Below are positions 24,827 through 37,400 of a DNA stretch of 64,000 bases, in pieces. The notes beneath the pieces were generated by a model. It was not told the origin of the DNA. It saw only the letters and a program-made list of their open reading frames with translations, and did not search any database. Origin of the DNA: Certhia americana (taxonomy: Eukaryota > Chordata > Aves > Passeriformes > Certhiidae). Position 1 is the stretch's first letter. Every line of letters begins with the position of its first letter. Both the position numbers and the translations under genes were made by a program. The stretch is from NCBI GenBank assembly GCA_018697195.1, contig CM031861.1, positions 1,972,545 through 2,036,544 of the forward strand. The letters are read 5' to 3'.

Positions 24827-27800
24827 TAGTCTTTATTTTCCCCTTGCCTTCCCAGCATTCTACAAACATATAATGTGGGAGTAATGTCCTGCCTTGGTTA
24901 AACACGTTTTAATAATATGACAAAGTCGAAAACCTGAACGGAGCATAACAGCTGTTAGTCCTTCAAAGACCTTTTTAATTTCTTTTTTTCAATGTGTCTA
25001 ACTTCAGTCAAACAGCCTGTAAAGATGGTCATACATTCATTTGTGTTTTGCCCAGCTAAGACTGGCCCCATGCCAGTGTCTGACCTCCCTCAAGGGAAAT
25101 GCTCAACTTGTTTTCTTCTAGTAAATACAAACTCACTGGATTAGTTTGAGATCAAAGCTGATGCCCCAAAAAAGCAGCAGGGTTAAAGGCTGCTTTTCCT
25201 CTCTTACCCATGGAATGATTTAAAAGGCAGAACTATGTTAAATTAGCACTCTCATCTAAATTTTTTTATTTTGCATACTTATATCTAACTTGAAAGATGT
25301 TGCAAGTAAGTGACTCCCAAACTCATGAGATTCCACAGAACATTTAAACATCATTCAATTACTTGGACCCTGTCCTATTAAAAATAATGGCCTCCATTAA
25401 TTAATACCTGTTCCTATTTTGAATCCTTTAGTTTAAATCACATTTCATTGGAGAGGTTCAATTAACTTTATTGCAGTTGATTGAACTGCAGTGTTCCGCA
25501 ATCAATTAAGTGGCACTTAAGATGAATTTGTCCAATGTCTGCCAGGTGCAAGAGGTGGCAGCTTCTCATGTTTTAACTTCTTCCAGGAAAAAATATCCAA
25601 TGAACTGTGCACATCTGTTTTGCTTCTTTTTTCCTTAAAATAAACTCACTGAAGATAAGCCAATAACTAATTTTTTTTTTCCTCCACATTCCAATGCTCA
25701 AAAAAATATGTGCTGGTTTAAAATTCAGTGGAATTAAAATGAAGCTTGAAGTGCAACAGAGAGTACCTTTACATTATTCATCTGGTGAACATGCCTCTTA
25801 CATTGAATTTGTTCTCATAGCCTATAAATTATGGTACAGAGACAGCACCAAAAATAGGGTACCAAAAATAGCAAACTAGAGGTCACCCATATAGTAAAGA
25901 AACCTCTCTAGCATGTCTGCCCTTCACAGATGAAAGCATGCATGAAAATCTAAAACTGCTTAACCACTGCAAGCAGAGCTGCTTCCACCTCATTCCCCTG
26001 GCATAGCCATGGTCATCCTCCTCTGCTGGGGGTTGCTCCAAGGTGGGAGAAAACTGAGGGAAGGGGAAGGGGAAGGGGAAGGGGAAGGGGAAGGGGAAGG
26101 GGAAAGAAAGGAAAACAAGCCCAGCTGCTCATTCAAGCAGTGAAAAAACAAGCTCTTGTCCGTCCATGCTCCTCTGCTGGCCAGTCACCCCCATCACAGT
26201 TTGTTGTGCCCTCAGTGGAGTTGCTGACGCTTCACGAGGCCCTTTGGATAACTGGACTCCAGAGGGAAAAAAATAATCAAAATGTAAAAGGATGATTTTG
26301 CTGCAGATCATAGACTGTCACTGTGATCTGGGCAGCACAGTGGGTGGAGCTGGTCTGTTCTGCTGATGAGTTTTGGATGAGCCTCCTTTTGGCAGCCCTG
26401 TGCCACCATCGGCCCCCGTTGCCTCCCTCAGCTCCTCCAGGGCAGCACAGAGAACAGGATCCCCTTTGGGCAGAGTGCATTTCCAAACCAGGCCTGTTCC
26501 TGGAGCCAGCTCCAGCTTCCCCCCGTGCTTCTGTGTGGGGACAGGAACAGGTAGCAGAGGGAGCTGAGGCAGCATTCCCGTTCCCACTGTGCCCTTGGAA
26601 CAGCACCCACCTGCACACCCTGCCCCCCAAAGGGATGAAGGGCTTCAGACCCCAATTAAACAACCCCCAACCCAACACTGGAGGAAAACAGGAGGCTGTG
26701 TTCCACCCTAAAAATATCATTTTTTCAAATGGGGAGTTGCAGTGCTATTATGCAAGCTTGGGAGGACAATGGATCTTTATTTGAATTCTGAATGAACCAC
26801 TTGATAAGTATTTACAGGAGGTAGAAGCTCGCAGGCTGAGCCCTTCTATTTTTAAAGCTGTGCATACCTACACTAAAGGCCATTAGGCAGAGAATTCTAA
26901 AATATGGATCAAAATATAGATCTCTTTATGAGCATTAATAATAAAGCCCAATATTAATTTACATTAGGTAAGCACCCATTTGTCAGGCAACACAAATTAA
27001 AATTAAACCCTGTACATGGGATGTAAACTGCCTGGTTCTGCACATTTCAATGATTTTCTGTTAAAACCTTCCCAGAGATTACACAGATATATTGACAGAA
27101 AGTGTTGTCATCATGTGTTGATAATCTATATTTCCTCCTCCCACATACAGTCACTTTCCAGAAAATGCATCTGTTCTAAGAACAATATTTAAAAAAAAAT
27201 GTATTGCTCATGCATTCCTCTTCATGTAGGAAAGCCTAATCTTAGAGCAGATGGAGATAATTCTTTCTTAAAGCCATGTTAGTTTTAACAAGGCTGCCTT
27301 AAACTTGGAATTCCTTGGAAGTTTAATTTGGAGGCCATGGGAATGAGGACTGAAGTCTGGGCCTGAGCAGTGTCTAAACACATACAGAATAATCAAACTC
27401 ACATAAAAAGTGGTTTCTGTGTTAGATTAGAATGCAGATACCCATCAGTCAGCTGATGATGTGTGTGTCCTATTTCAATTTAGAAAATTTCTGATTGCAT
27501 TTTCCATACTGCAGCTTTTGTCGTGTTTTATGCCAGACTTCCCAAATTGAAGATAAACCCCCAAAAGAGATATCAGTGATGGAGTCATTGCTCAGTATGG
27601 TTACAACCATGGAAATGTTTAGTTTCAAACAACCTCAAAAGAACATCCAAATCTATAGGCACAATTGGAATGTAAAAACAGACACAAGACACAAATACTG
27701 TGTTACACAACATTAACTCAACAAAATCAACCAAAGACAACTTTTGCAGCTCTTTTTAAAGAAAACAAACTTGTTTATAAGAGCAACATCATTAATTCAT

Positions 27801-30800
27801 AATGAGGCTTTTTGTTACCACTTCAAACAAGTGACGTTCTAACTTACTTACTCTCCACACAGAATAACCACTTTTTATCTTCTCAAGCAAGAGTGTAAGT
27901 GCAAAAAGCTCCTCTGTTAAGAGGGAATGATTTATTTTGGTGAGTGAACAAGCATCAGAGGAGGCTAACAGCGGATTCCTCAGAGCACTTTGTCATAGCG
28001 AATAAGAATCACCAACAAACCTTTCATTAGGTTTGATTTTATTTGTAAATAGTTTGGAAATAAAAATCTATTTTAGGATGATCTGGTGACTCACAGAGCA
28101 CGAGGCAATTTTCTGGCCTTTAAAGAGGCTCCACCTTAGCAAAAGAGAGCACCAGTTCCGAGGGAACACCCTCCCAGCAAGAGGCAGGAACACTGGAGCA
28201 AGGCTTTGCCTTCTGCACTGCTCCCAGTCCGAGGGTGCCTGCAGCAGTCAGAGATGCTGCAGCCTCTCCTTCACAGTCCAATTCTGTATCCAAACAAAGC
28301 TTTGGAAACACCTTTGGAGTTATTTCCTGCCTTCTCATGGCCAGAAGGAAGCCAAACCTGCCGCCTGCTTTCTTTCAGCACCAGGAGTCAGCAGCACCAT
28401 CGTCAGCTGGGCGATGCTGGGGGTGAATCAGTGCTGGTACACACTGACATTTCAGGAACACTCTCAAGAGCTGCACAACCTCGTGCCAACATAGCAACTC
28501 AGCAGAAGAGCCTTGTGGAGATAAGCATGCACCAAACCTGAGCACAGGCACCCAAGAGAGGGAGACAAACAAAGCACAAGAGACAAAGCCCAAGCAACAA
28601 GAGCGTCACAGGATTTTCAATCAGAAAGCATCAGCCTCGTTTGTACCAACAGTAATTTTAGAATCACTAGAAAAGATGTCCAAAATCACCATTTTGCAGA
28701 CTTCTTCTCCTGCCACCTAAATTTTCTCAGCAATCCAGCTCCCAAAATTAACAAACAGCAAAGACCCACTGAGTTTGATTCGATGCTAAATATTTTGGAA
28801 TGTGAGCTAAGTCTTAAGCCCACAAGGAAAAATCAGAAAGGAAACTTAGTTTGTTAAGAAGAATAGAAAGAGATGGTGCTGCCCCACACTGAAGAGCAGA
28901 AATGTTATGTACTTCCAAAATTAAGAAAGAGAAATTTTAATTTAAACACCAAATATTATGCAAATCCCTTATAAATCAAATTAAATTTGTATCTGGGTGT
29001 TGTAGAATGGAGTCTAACCAAGCTCTTAGGCAAAGGTTTAGACTTTGGAGGCCCTGTAGAAAGAGCTAATATTTCCCACAAAGTTGGCCAAAAGCTGTGT
29101 CAGAGTGACTCAGACACTGCCCTTGACGGACAGGTTCAGGGAGACTTAGGAGCTCAAATTCCTGAGATGCTCAGCAACCTGTATCCCCCTGCACAGGAGA
29201 TAAACCCACCCAAGATGTTGGAATGACTCCTGTGAGCACCTGATGGGCAAAAATCCCATCCAGGAGGGGCCAGGGACAGCAATGCAGATGGAATGTCACC
29301 TACCTCATCCAGTCCCTCCTGAGCACTGACCCTCTGCTGGGCTACTAAATCCTGTTTGGCTCCTCCAAGGGCACTCCCACTGCAGGATTTGGGAAGCAGC
29401 AAGGGCTGGGGACCATTTCCAGGGATTGGATGGGCGCAGCTGCCTTGCTTTGGAGCCTGACTCCATCTCTGTGACAGCACACTGCTCCCTGCCAGCAGCC
29501 ACACGTTCCAGAGAACATGGAATACTTGAATTTCCCAGCCTATGTGAATTCTACATGCTGCAGATACACCTGGGAAAAAGAACTTTGTATTTTGCCACAC
29601 ATGCACCAGGTAAACCTGCTGCAGGTTACCAATTTCATTTCATAGATGGCAGGAACAATTCCTTTAGTGTCACATTGCTCACATGGCTTTCCCACCTCAC
29701 ATGGAGACAGAACTGTGAGAAAGAGGCACACTCACAGCTCTAATGTATAAATTTTAGATGACTTTAAGGTAGTGATTGATTCTCCTTGAGTGCCATCCTC
29801 TTTTTTATTCCAGCCTCTGAGCTCTTTGCCTAATTGCCCAAATTGCAGTAGCATCACATCTGATTTCTCTCCAAATACCTTGACCTAAATCAGCTTTGTC
29901 CCAGTTACAGGCATTGACAAGTCTGGCAATGGGAGAGGGACAATTTCAATGCATCCTAATATGCTTTTTATTGATTTTCAGATGGGGTTTTTTTAGACTA
30001 CAAGGAAGACAGCCATGAAAGACACGATTAGATTCTGAAGTCTGACTGAGGCATCATAAAAGCTTCAGCTCTAGGAAACCTTGTAAAAAGCAACCTTAGT
30101 GTGTGCTACTCACTCCTGCTACTGTGTCCCCCAAATCCTGCACAAGCAGAGCTGCTGGAATTGCACAAATCCAAGGCAGAATATCTTCTGCCACGGGCTT
30201 TGATTGCTGCATGACTGTCAGCCTTCAGAGCATCTTCCTGCGGATCGCAGGGAATGCCTGATCCACAACCAAAGCTCCTGAGAGTCTCTGAAATTAAAAC
30301 TATTTTTAGCCACCCTAAATACATGCTGTCTGAAATAGTTAAGTGAGACATTGTTGCTAATACATAGTTCCTTTCACACACATATATAATACATGCTTAT
30401 CACCCAGAGCACATTCCTTACTGAGGGAGCACAACTTTGTCCAGAGGAACGGAGAAAAACGTAGGTGTGTGCTCTAGAGGCACTAGAAATAACTGCTAAA
30501 AAGCAAGGGGGTTCTGAGGCAGCACTTCAAAAACAAATAAATAAATCAATCAGGCAGACAAAAAGATGCCATTAATTAGTCCTTCTAATTTCTACGTGGG
30601 GAAGAGCAGTTTTAATCTGATAAAGACTTTACCGACTCCATCAAATGGCCAACGTTGGTACAACAGGCAAGGGCTGCTTGAAAATAAAACGAAAGAACAA
30701 AAGACTGGGAAAATCGTCCTTTTCAGCACAAATTGAACATTTCCTCAGCAGAAAGCTTTAAAGCCATTTTCCCTATGTTTACTTGGGCAGTTCCTTCTTG

Positions 30801-31335
30801 GTGTTTTTCCTCAGAAGGAAAGAGCTGGAAGTTTTATGCTCCTGGAGAGACTGAATCTCATTGTTTAATCCAGGAATTGACTGCATCCAAAACTGGAAAA
30901 ATGCTTTGTAAAATTCACTGGGGTTTGTATGCCAAGGTTAAGGCAAATAATTCAGGTTTCCTGATTTCCTGTGCTATTCCTGAGGGCCTGGTGGCAGTTT
31001 GTTTGGGAATTCCTGATCTCCGTGGACATTCCGGTCCAGCGTTATCTCAAAAGAGAAAAGAAGAGAGTGTCTCACAGAGCAGTACTCAGAAATTTAGTAT
31101 ATGGAAGAAAGTAGCAGCAACTCTCTGGAAAGTTTTCCTGCATCTATGGTATAAGCATGTGTAGGAAGTTGTGTGGATGCAAGAACTCTAAAAACAGACA
31201 TTTTGTCACTTTGGTTAGAGATCAAAGACCTAGAAAACAGGATGCAGCCTCCTCAAAGCACCAGATTCTCAAGTTACCATCTAATATATTTCCATCATTG
31301 CTCAAAAAATAAGTAATTTTATCATAAAATCCAAG
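24827..31335. other. Non-coding stretch, presumed SHANK2 intron
   Basis: No recognised exon. It includes the (GGGGAA)n repeat at 26057-26105 and GC-richer patches at 26330-26650, 28130-28450 and 29230-29500. These carry chance frames on both strands without domains. Confidence 0.5.
26057..26105. repeat. (GGGGAA)n hexamer microsatellite
   Basis: About eight near-perfect copies of the hexamer ggggaa lie on the plus strand. The four-G blocks are regularly spaced by AA, so a G-quadruplex is possible. In the SHANK2 transcript it reads as a pyrimidine-rich (TTCCCC)n tract. Confidence 0.95.
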
Positions 31336-31412
31336 CACCATAGAATGGTTTGGGTTGGAAGAGACCTTTAGGGTCCAAGCCCCCCTGCCGTGGGCATGGA
31401 CTTCCTTCAGTA
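31336..31412 (-). mobile_element. CR1 LINE fragment (3' end)
   Basis: The plus strand shows catagaatggtttgggttgg, agagacct and gcccccctgccgtgggcatg, the reverse complement of a CR1 3' terminus. It is short, truncated, and in SHANK2 sense. Confidence 0.85.
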
Positions 31413-33321
31413 GGTTGAGTTTCTTCCCATAAACCCAAACCTTAGGATAGAGGCAAATAAACGTCCCTGTCGCACATAAAATAAGGAAAATTTATTGGAA
31501 CTTTAGAAACCCAAGCCAATATTGCATCTTAGAACTGTATCATTACCTATCTGCACCAAGATTAAACTAATAATAGCCTCAGAATAGGCAGGATCTTGGG
31601 GTTAGTTGCTTAGCAATTGAAACTTCTCTTTCAGAACCCAAAGGAGGCCTAACAGCACCTTTTGTGATTATAACTTGAAGTTTTCCTTCCTGACAGCGCA
31701 GTTGTGATGTTCTTAGCTACAAATCAATCACCTAAACCTTTACTTTATTTTGATAACACGGCTCCTGCTATGCATGGGAAATATATTCCTGTCTGCCTGC
31801 ATTCTGAGTTCTAAGAGTATTTCATCAGAGCCTTAATTTGGTGCCATTAAAGTCTGTTCCCACAGAGAGTGGCTCAGCTTTCCTGCACTGAGACACTTTA
31901 CAAATTCTAGATCACCTTCACCAGGCAGGAATATGAAAAATACAAATTTTTCCCATCAACTTCAGTAATATCAACTAAATAATCAGGGAAACAGGGATGG
32001 AGCAAGAATTAGGACCAAATTCTTCTTTTAACCATGGAAAATGATAACACTGAGGAGTTCAGCCAATAACAAAGCATAACTCAGAGCTAGGACAGAGCCT
32101 GTTTTCTTCATCCAGGAAGGCACGTGCCCAAACAAGAGAGCAAAATGGATAAATTTTACAAGCCAAGAATAGGAAGGGTTGCAGGCTGTGATAAGAAATC
32201 AATATTAGCTTCCTCCACCTGGAAAAGACAAAGTGGTCTTTCACTTTTCAAACCAGTGTGGTCCAGTCCAAGTCATGTATTTTTTTTTTACTTGTTGCTT
32301 TGCCTTCTAAGCAGGACATACAGTATAGTTTTCAATTTTTTATTAAGGTCTGGAGTACTGAATTCATCACAGCTCCAACCAAAGCATTAGCAAAATCCTC
32401 TTAAATATTTCAATTGGTAAATCCTAATTATCAACTGGGGCTTCAATTGCCTTCTTTGCTCCTGTTTTTGCTTTTCCTGGAAAAGGGACATTCATTTTGC
32501 CTTGGAGCATGTGCTGCTTTTATGTTTTCCTCTTCATGCCTTTGAAAATGAGGACCACCTCTTCACAAAGTTCATGGGCAGCCTCTCACTCCCTACTACT
32601 GCAGCATCCATCCCCACCTTGGGTTAATGAAGATGCCCTTACTTAATTATGCATAACTGGATTTGTTTCTCCTTTTTTTTTCTTTTTCTTTTTGGCCTCA
32701 CCCTGAGGTTATCACATAATTTATCAAGAAGAGATGAAGAATTTTGTCTGACATAGCTGCAGCCCATCTGGAAGGTTGCAGGAGATGTAATGTGGCCGAA
32801 AGCAATGATTTCATTCCGCGCTGTGACAGCCAGCAAGAAGCAGCAAACAACAAAAAAACCCCTCGCTGTGAATTACATATAGGTGCAGAACTTTCACTGT
32901 AAAAGCTGGATTAGTTAAAAGCTTCCTAGATAATACTTAGTCACAGAAAAAATAAACTCTGGTTACTTATTTCCTTCTCTTTGTCATGCAGCAAGACACA
33001 GATGAAGAAGACCGACACAGGGAAGTCAGGCACTTTGAGGGTTTGCCAGTATTTTGATTAGTGACCAAAGTCAGTGAACTGCACTTTGTCCTGTCTTTTA
33101 TGTAAGAATAAGGATGAGTCATGCAAGACTAAAATAAACACCTTCTTTGAGGCAGCCTTGCTAATAATAGCTGCTACATCTTTAGTCCTCCCCACTTGAA
33201 ACTACTCTATTACTAAAGCAATAGTATGGAGCAGAGCACGCTCAGGGATGAATTCTACCTCTGCTGCTTGCACCTTCCTGATGTGATGGTATCAAAACAG
33301 ACAATTCACAGCAGACACTTC
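31413..33321. other. Non-coding stretch, presumed SHANK2 intron
   Basis: No exon or repeat is recognised beyond short T runs near 32280 and 32675-32695. Confidence 0.5.
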
Positions 33322-34183
33322 CTCTGGGTTTGTGTGGCAGGGCTTGGCAGCAGGGAGGGCTGTAGGGGTGGCTGCTGTGGGAAGCTGCTGGAAGGTTCTG
33401 CCGGGTCTGATGGAGCCAGTGCCAGGATGGACTCAATGCTGGCCATAGCCAAGCCCACCAGCAGTGGTGGGAGCAACTGAGTGAGAAAATGTGAGAGAAA
33501 AAGCCCTGCAGACCCCCAGGTGAGGGGAGGAAAGGCAGGAGGTGCTCCAGATGCCAAAGGCACTGTGTCCCTGCTGCCCATGGAGGTCCACAGGGAAGCA
33601 GAGATCCACCTGCAGCCCATGGAGGAGCCCATGCTGGAGCAGGAGGATACCCAAGGGAGGCTGGGACCCCACAGGGAGCCTGTGCTGCACCAGGGTCCTG
33701 TGATCCTGCAGGAGACCCATGCTGGAGTAATCTGTACCTGAAGGACTCACCCCACGGAAGGGACCCACACTGGGGCAGCTTGGGAAGAACTGCAGTCCAT
33801 GGGAAGGACTGATGCTGGAGAAGTTCATGGAGGATTGTCCTCCCCTCTCTGGAGCAGGGGAAGTGTGTGAGGAGTCCAGCCACTGAGGAGGAAGGAGCAC
33901 CAACGACCACAAGTGATGGACTGACCATGGCCCCCTGTCCCCATCCCAGTGTGCCACTGCGGGGGAAAATCAGGAGGAAGCTGAGCCCTGCAAGAAGGGT
34001 GGGGTGGAGGGGAAGGTGTTTTAAGATCTCTTTTATATTTCTCATTACCCCAACTCCAGCTGTGATAGATTAAATCAATTTTTCTTCAAATCATGTCTGT
34101 TTTGCCAGTGACAGTAGGCGGTGAGTGATCTCTCCCTGTCTTCATCTCAGCCCAGGAGCCCTTTAGGGTATTTTGTCTCCCTG
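33322..34183 (+). mobile_element. Endogenous retrovirus LTR remnant, avian ERVL type
   Basis: This is about 860 bases of GC-rich DNA with the layout of a long LTR common in bird genomes. It opens near ctgggtttgtgtggcagggc. It contains serial degenerate modules around cccatgctggagcag at about 33480-33850. It ends in a segment tgatctctccctgtcttcat that stops without the expected TG/CA-type end, so the 3' end looks truncated. The plus orientation is inferred from remembered family layout. The expected polyadenylation motif region near 34062-34075 is mutated. No gag, pol or env sequence flanks it, so it is a solo, decayed LTR. It is antisense to SHANK2. The 267-codon minus frame at 33242-34045 is a by-product. 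The family assignment rests on recall, not on a search. Confidence 0.75.
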
Positions 34184-37100
34184 AAACACTGGTACATCCA
34201 TGAACCCTGCATGTCACAGATACAAAAGGGAAGCTCAATTTCTGACTAGAAAACAGGAATACTTCCTATTCCTAGAATATAAATCATGTCTATGAACTAC
34301 TCTGAACAAAGAGAAAATATTTTCAACATATGCATCCCATAATAAACACATGAATGATATTTTGACACTCTGAGGAAACTATTAAACCGTTACATGTCTT
34401 TCAGGTGTTATCGGGGAGGAAGGAGTTTAACCATCTCCAGTATTTTTACACAGAAAATTCAAATAGTAGATATTTGTCAAGTGCAGAACACTACCCAGGG
34501 AACACCAGCCAAGGGAAAAAACCCTCCCACAGCACAGCAAAGCTCAGTAAACCCAAGGAAAGGAAAACTTCCCTGAGTTACAAGTGGACCATGAGGAACT
34601 TTCCCTGCTTATCCCAACAGACAGGCTCTTCCTGCTTGATTGTTCCTCAGCTTACTGCACTGCATTTATGCTTCCCTGGAATTAAGCAGTTTTCAGGTGC
34701 TGTCACTCCCTCCAACCTCTCCATAACAGCAATCACCTCCTGTTCCTTCATCTGAGCAGTTAAAACAGCAGCTAAACAATGAGCCTGATATATTGGGGGT
34801 TATCCTTCAAGACATTGTGGACAAGAATCAATCACTTTTTCTGGGTTGGATCAGCCCCCTGTACAGGGAAGACTTACCCCAGTTAAAACCTACCTCTGCA
34901 GCTGAGCTGTTTTATTTCAAGATGGTCAGAATGATAATTTTTTAAAGCACATTTGGTAATTGTTCAAGGGGGGAGAGCAATTTTTAGAAAAACTAGAGAA
35001 TGCCCTGCAGGTTCAACACAACTGATCTTTCATTTACAAGCCTCAAACTGTCAGGTCACTGAATATTGTCCTTCAAAACTGACAACCAAGACTGGCTCCT
35101 ATTAGGAAAACATTGTCAGCGGCTTCTCCAAGACTTAAAAACCCCATTTAGCTTCTCATTTCCTCTGTGAAGTTCTTTTAATTATGCAGTCAGACTTGTA
35201 AGGCCAAACAACAGATTCTTCCGTGGCTCTCCCAGTCCTCTCGCATTAGGAACATATGTCATTTGTCTTTTATCAGACACCAAAGGAACCTAGTCTTGTT
35301 TCTTGGGCATTTCTGAATTATTTCTGGCAAAGAGAGGCATTGAGATTAGAAAGTGAATAGTCCTGGCAGCAGGAGCAGTTTCTTTGTAGCCTTTAAACCA
35401 TGCTCACCCTCCCCCCACATAATAGAAAGTATTCCAAGTTTCCATATATTTATATAAAACTTTATTCCCCTAAGTTAATGAACCAAGTCAGTGCAGTAAA
35501 TTAATAGGTTATTAGAAACTTTTTCACGATATGAGCTTGGATCAAATGGCAATATTCCAGCAGAGCATTCCCAGGTCTGCTCTCAGGGAGGTCTGCAGGT
35601 CTGCTGGCAGGAAGGCACCTGCAAGGTGAAAAGGAGTGGGGATTCTCTTCCTGGCCCTGCCTTCCCAAATGGCTCTCCCACCACACCATATGTTTCATAC
35701 ACAGTATCCCAGATGGATGCTTAAAGGGTTCATTAATTCTTCAAACCCAGATTTCTCAGGGTGTCCTCAGCTCATACCTTTGTAAAATGAGGGAGAAGTA
35801 AGAGCCAAAAACAAAAACTGGGGCAGAGGGAGTTAATTTAAGATGTGTGCAGGGATGGTGGTGAGCATTTGGAATCGGCAGCAGCTCTGAATTCCTTCCT
35901 TTGGATCCAGTGCTCCAGTACTGTCTCGCTCCATTGAAATAATTATCTGTACACCAAAGACGTTTTAAATACAGCTTCACTCTCGTGACACCAGGCACAA
36001 TTTTGGAGGCTTGGTCTTGCTCAGAGCTGCAGACTGCATTAGTCATAACAAGAGCTACAGAGATCCTTAACCTTTGAAGGAGCAAATCCATGGCCCACTA
36101 ACATTTTTGGAGAGAAAGATTTCATAACACCCCAAAAGCAAGAGCAATCTGTCAGGGCCTCTCCTTTTTCCTCTCTCTTTCTTTGCTTTATTCTTTTGAG
36201 GCACCACTGTCTGCTTTGCCATTCTGGGCATTTTTCTACTGTCATGACACAAGGTTGAGATGAATAATATTCATTCACTCCCTCCCTGGGTGTGGGGTCA
36301 GATTAATGCTGCATAGAACATCCAAGGAGTGATGAATGGGATCCTGGGAACATTTCCTTCAGGAACTGTGCTCAAATCCTACTGCATTTGGAGGTGGAGC
36401 TTGAGAAGATCATAATGCAAGTTGTCCAAGAGAGATGCAAGCAAGAGCTTAAAAATCTAGGAGGAATAAACCATCAAGGCAAGAGCTTCCCCTGATGTAC
36501 AGCCCCACATGGAGCACAGAAGGACCTCTAGTCTTCTTCATGCAAAGGAAATGAAAGCTGCACTTCAGGAAAAAAAACACAGATTTGTTGGAATGTAAGT
36601 AAAAATTCTATTGGTAGATGGCAGAAAAAGAGAGCAAAATCTGTAATGCAGATTTCTGCCTCCGTCTATTGTCATCTAAAATTTTGCTGGTGCTATTTGA
36701 CCTCTTTTCTAAATCTTCTCTGGAAGAACAGATGGAAGGTAAGTGAAAAACGTGGAAAGGAACAGCAATGTCTTATACCCCTCTGAGAACAACAAACAAG
36801 TGGTAGAAACTGAAATATTTTCTTTCCTTAACAATGATTTTTTAATAGATCTTTCCTCAGATACACCTTTTTCTCCACAGTTCCTGTAACTGATAAACCA
36901 AAGAAGACAGCTTCCATTAGAACATTTCCTTAATTTCCTTAATATTTTTTTTGCCTTATCACTGACCCAGTGATAAAAGGCTCTGATATTTTACATCGAG
37001 GATGGCACAGATATCTATAGTCCATTTTTTTACCTCCATCTCTGTAGTATCTGGACAATTATTATCTTTATTAGAAGCCTCTGGAGTCAAAGAACTAACA

Positions 37101-37263
37101 GAATGTATATAATCCTTGAAAAAATAAAAAACACCTATCCTCTGAAGTATTTATCTGGAATTTCGTGAAGTCTGTGGCTCTGAAAGATGAAAAACATGTG
37201 AGATCATCCATACCAGAAGAACATCTCAAGATGCTTAAGGGGGAAAGGCTTCAGGTTGATATT
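34184..37263. other. Non-coding stretch, presumed SHANK2 intron
   Basis: No gene or recognisable repeat. Frames such as 34405-34755 and 35756-36091 have no domain and no exon-like context. Confidence 0.5.
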
Positions 37264-37400
37264 GGGTAGGTTTAGATGGGATATTGGGAAGAAATTTTTT
37301 CCTGTGATTGTGGTGAGGCCCTGGCAGAGGGTGCCCAGAGAAGCTGTGGCCACCTCTGGATCCTGCAAGTGTCCAAGGCCAGGGTGAAGCTCATTGATGT
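37264..37400 (+). mobile_element. CR1 LINE fragment, plus orientation
   Basis: The plus strand reads ggtttagatgggatattggg, aagaaattttttcctgtgat, ggtgaggccctggcagaggg and cccagagaagctgtggc, the sense strand of the CR1 3' region. Similarity fades after about 37390. It is the only CR1 fragment in the window opposite to SHANK2. Confidence 0.85.

Noticed and set aside
26277..26784. Several overlapping 75- to 153-codon frames on both strands
   Set aside because: They fall in a GC-rich patch where stops are rare; no domain, no splice context, and both strands are open, so chance is the simplest reading.
29154..29606. 150-codon minus-strand frame with a donor-like GAG/GTAGGT, considered as a SHANK2 PDZ exon
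   Set aside because: The translation lacks the PDZ glycine loop and any SHANK wording. The GC-rich patch explains its length.
33242..34045. 267-codon minus-strand open frame rich in Pro, Ser, Trp and Leu
   Set aside because: It lies across the ERVL-type LTR. The residues reflect repeated LTR modules read backwards, not a gene.
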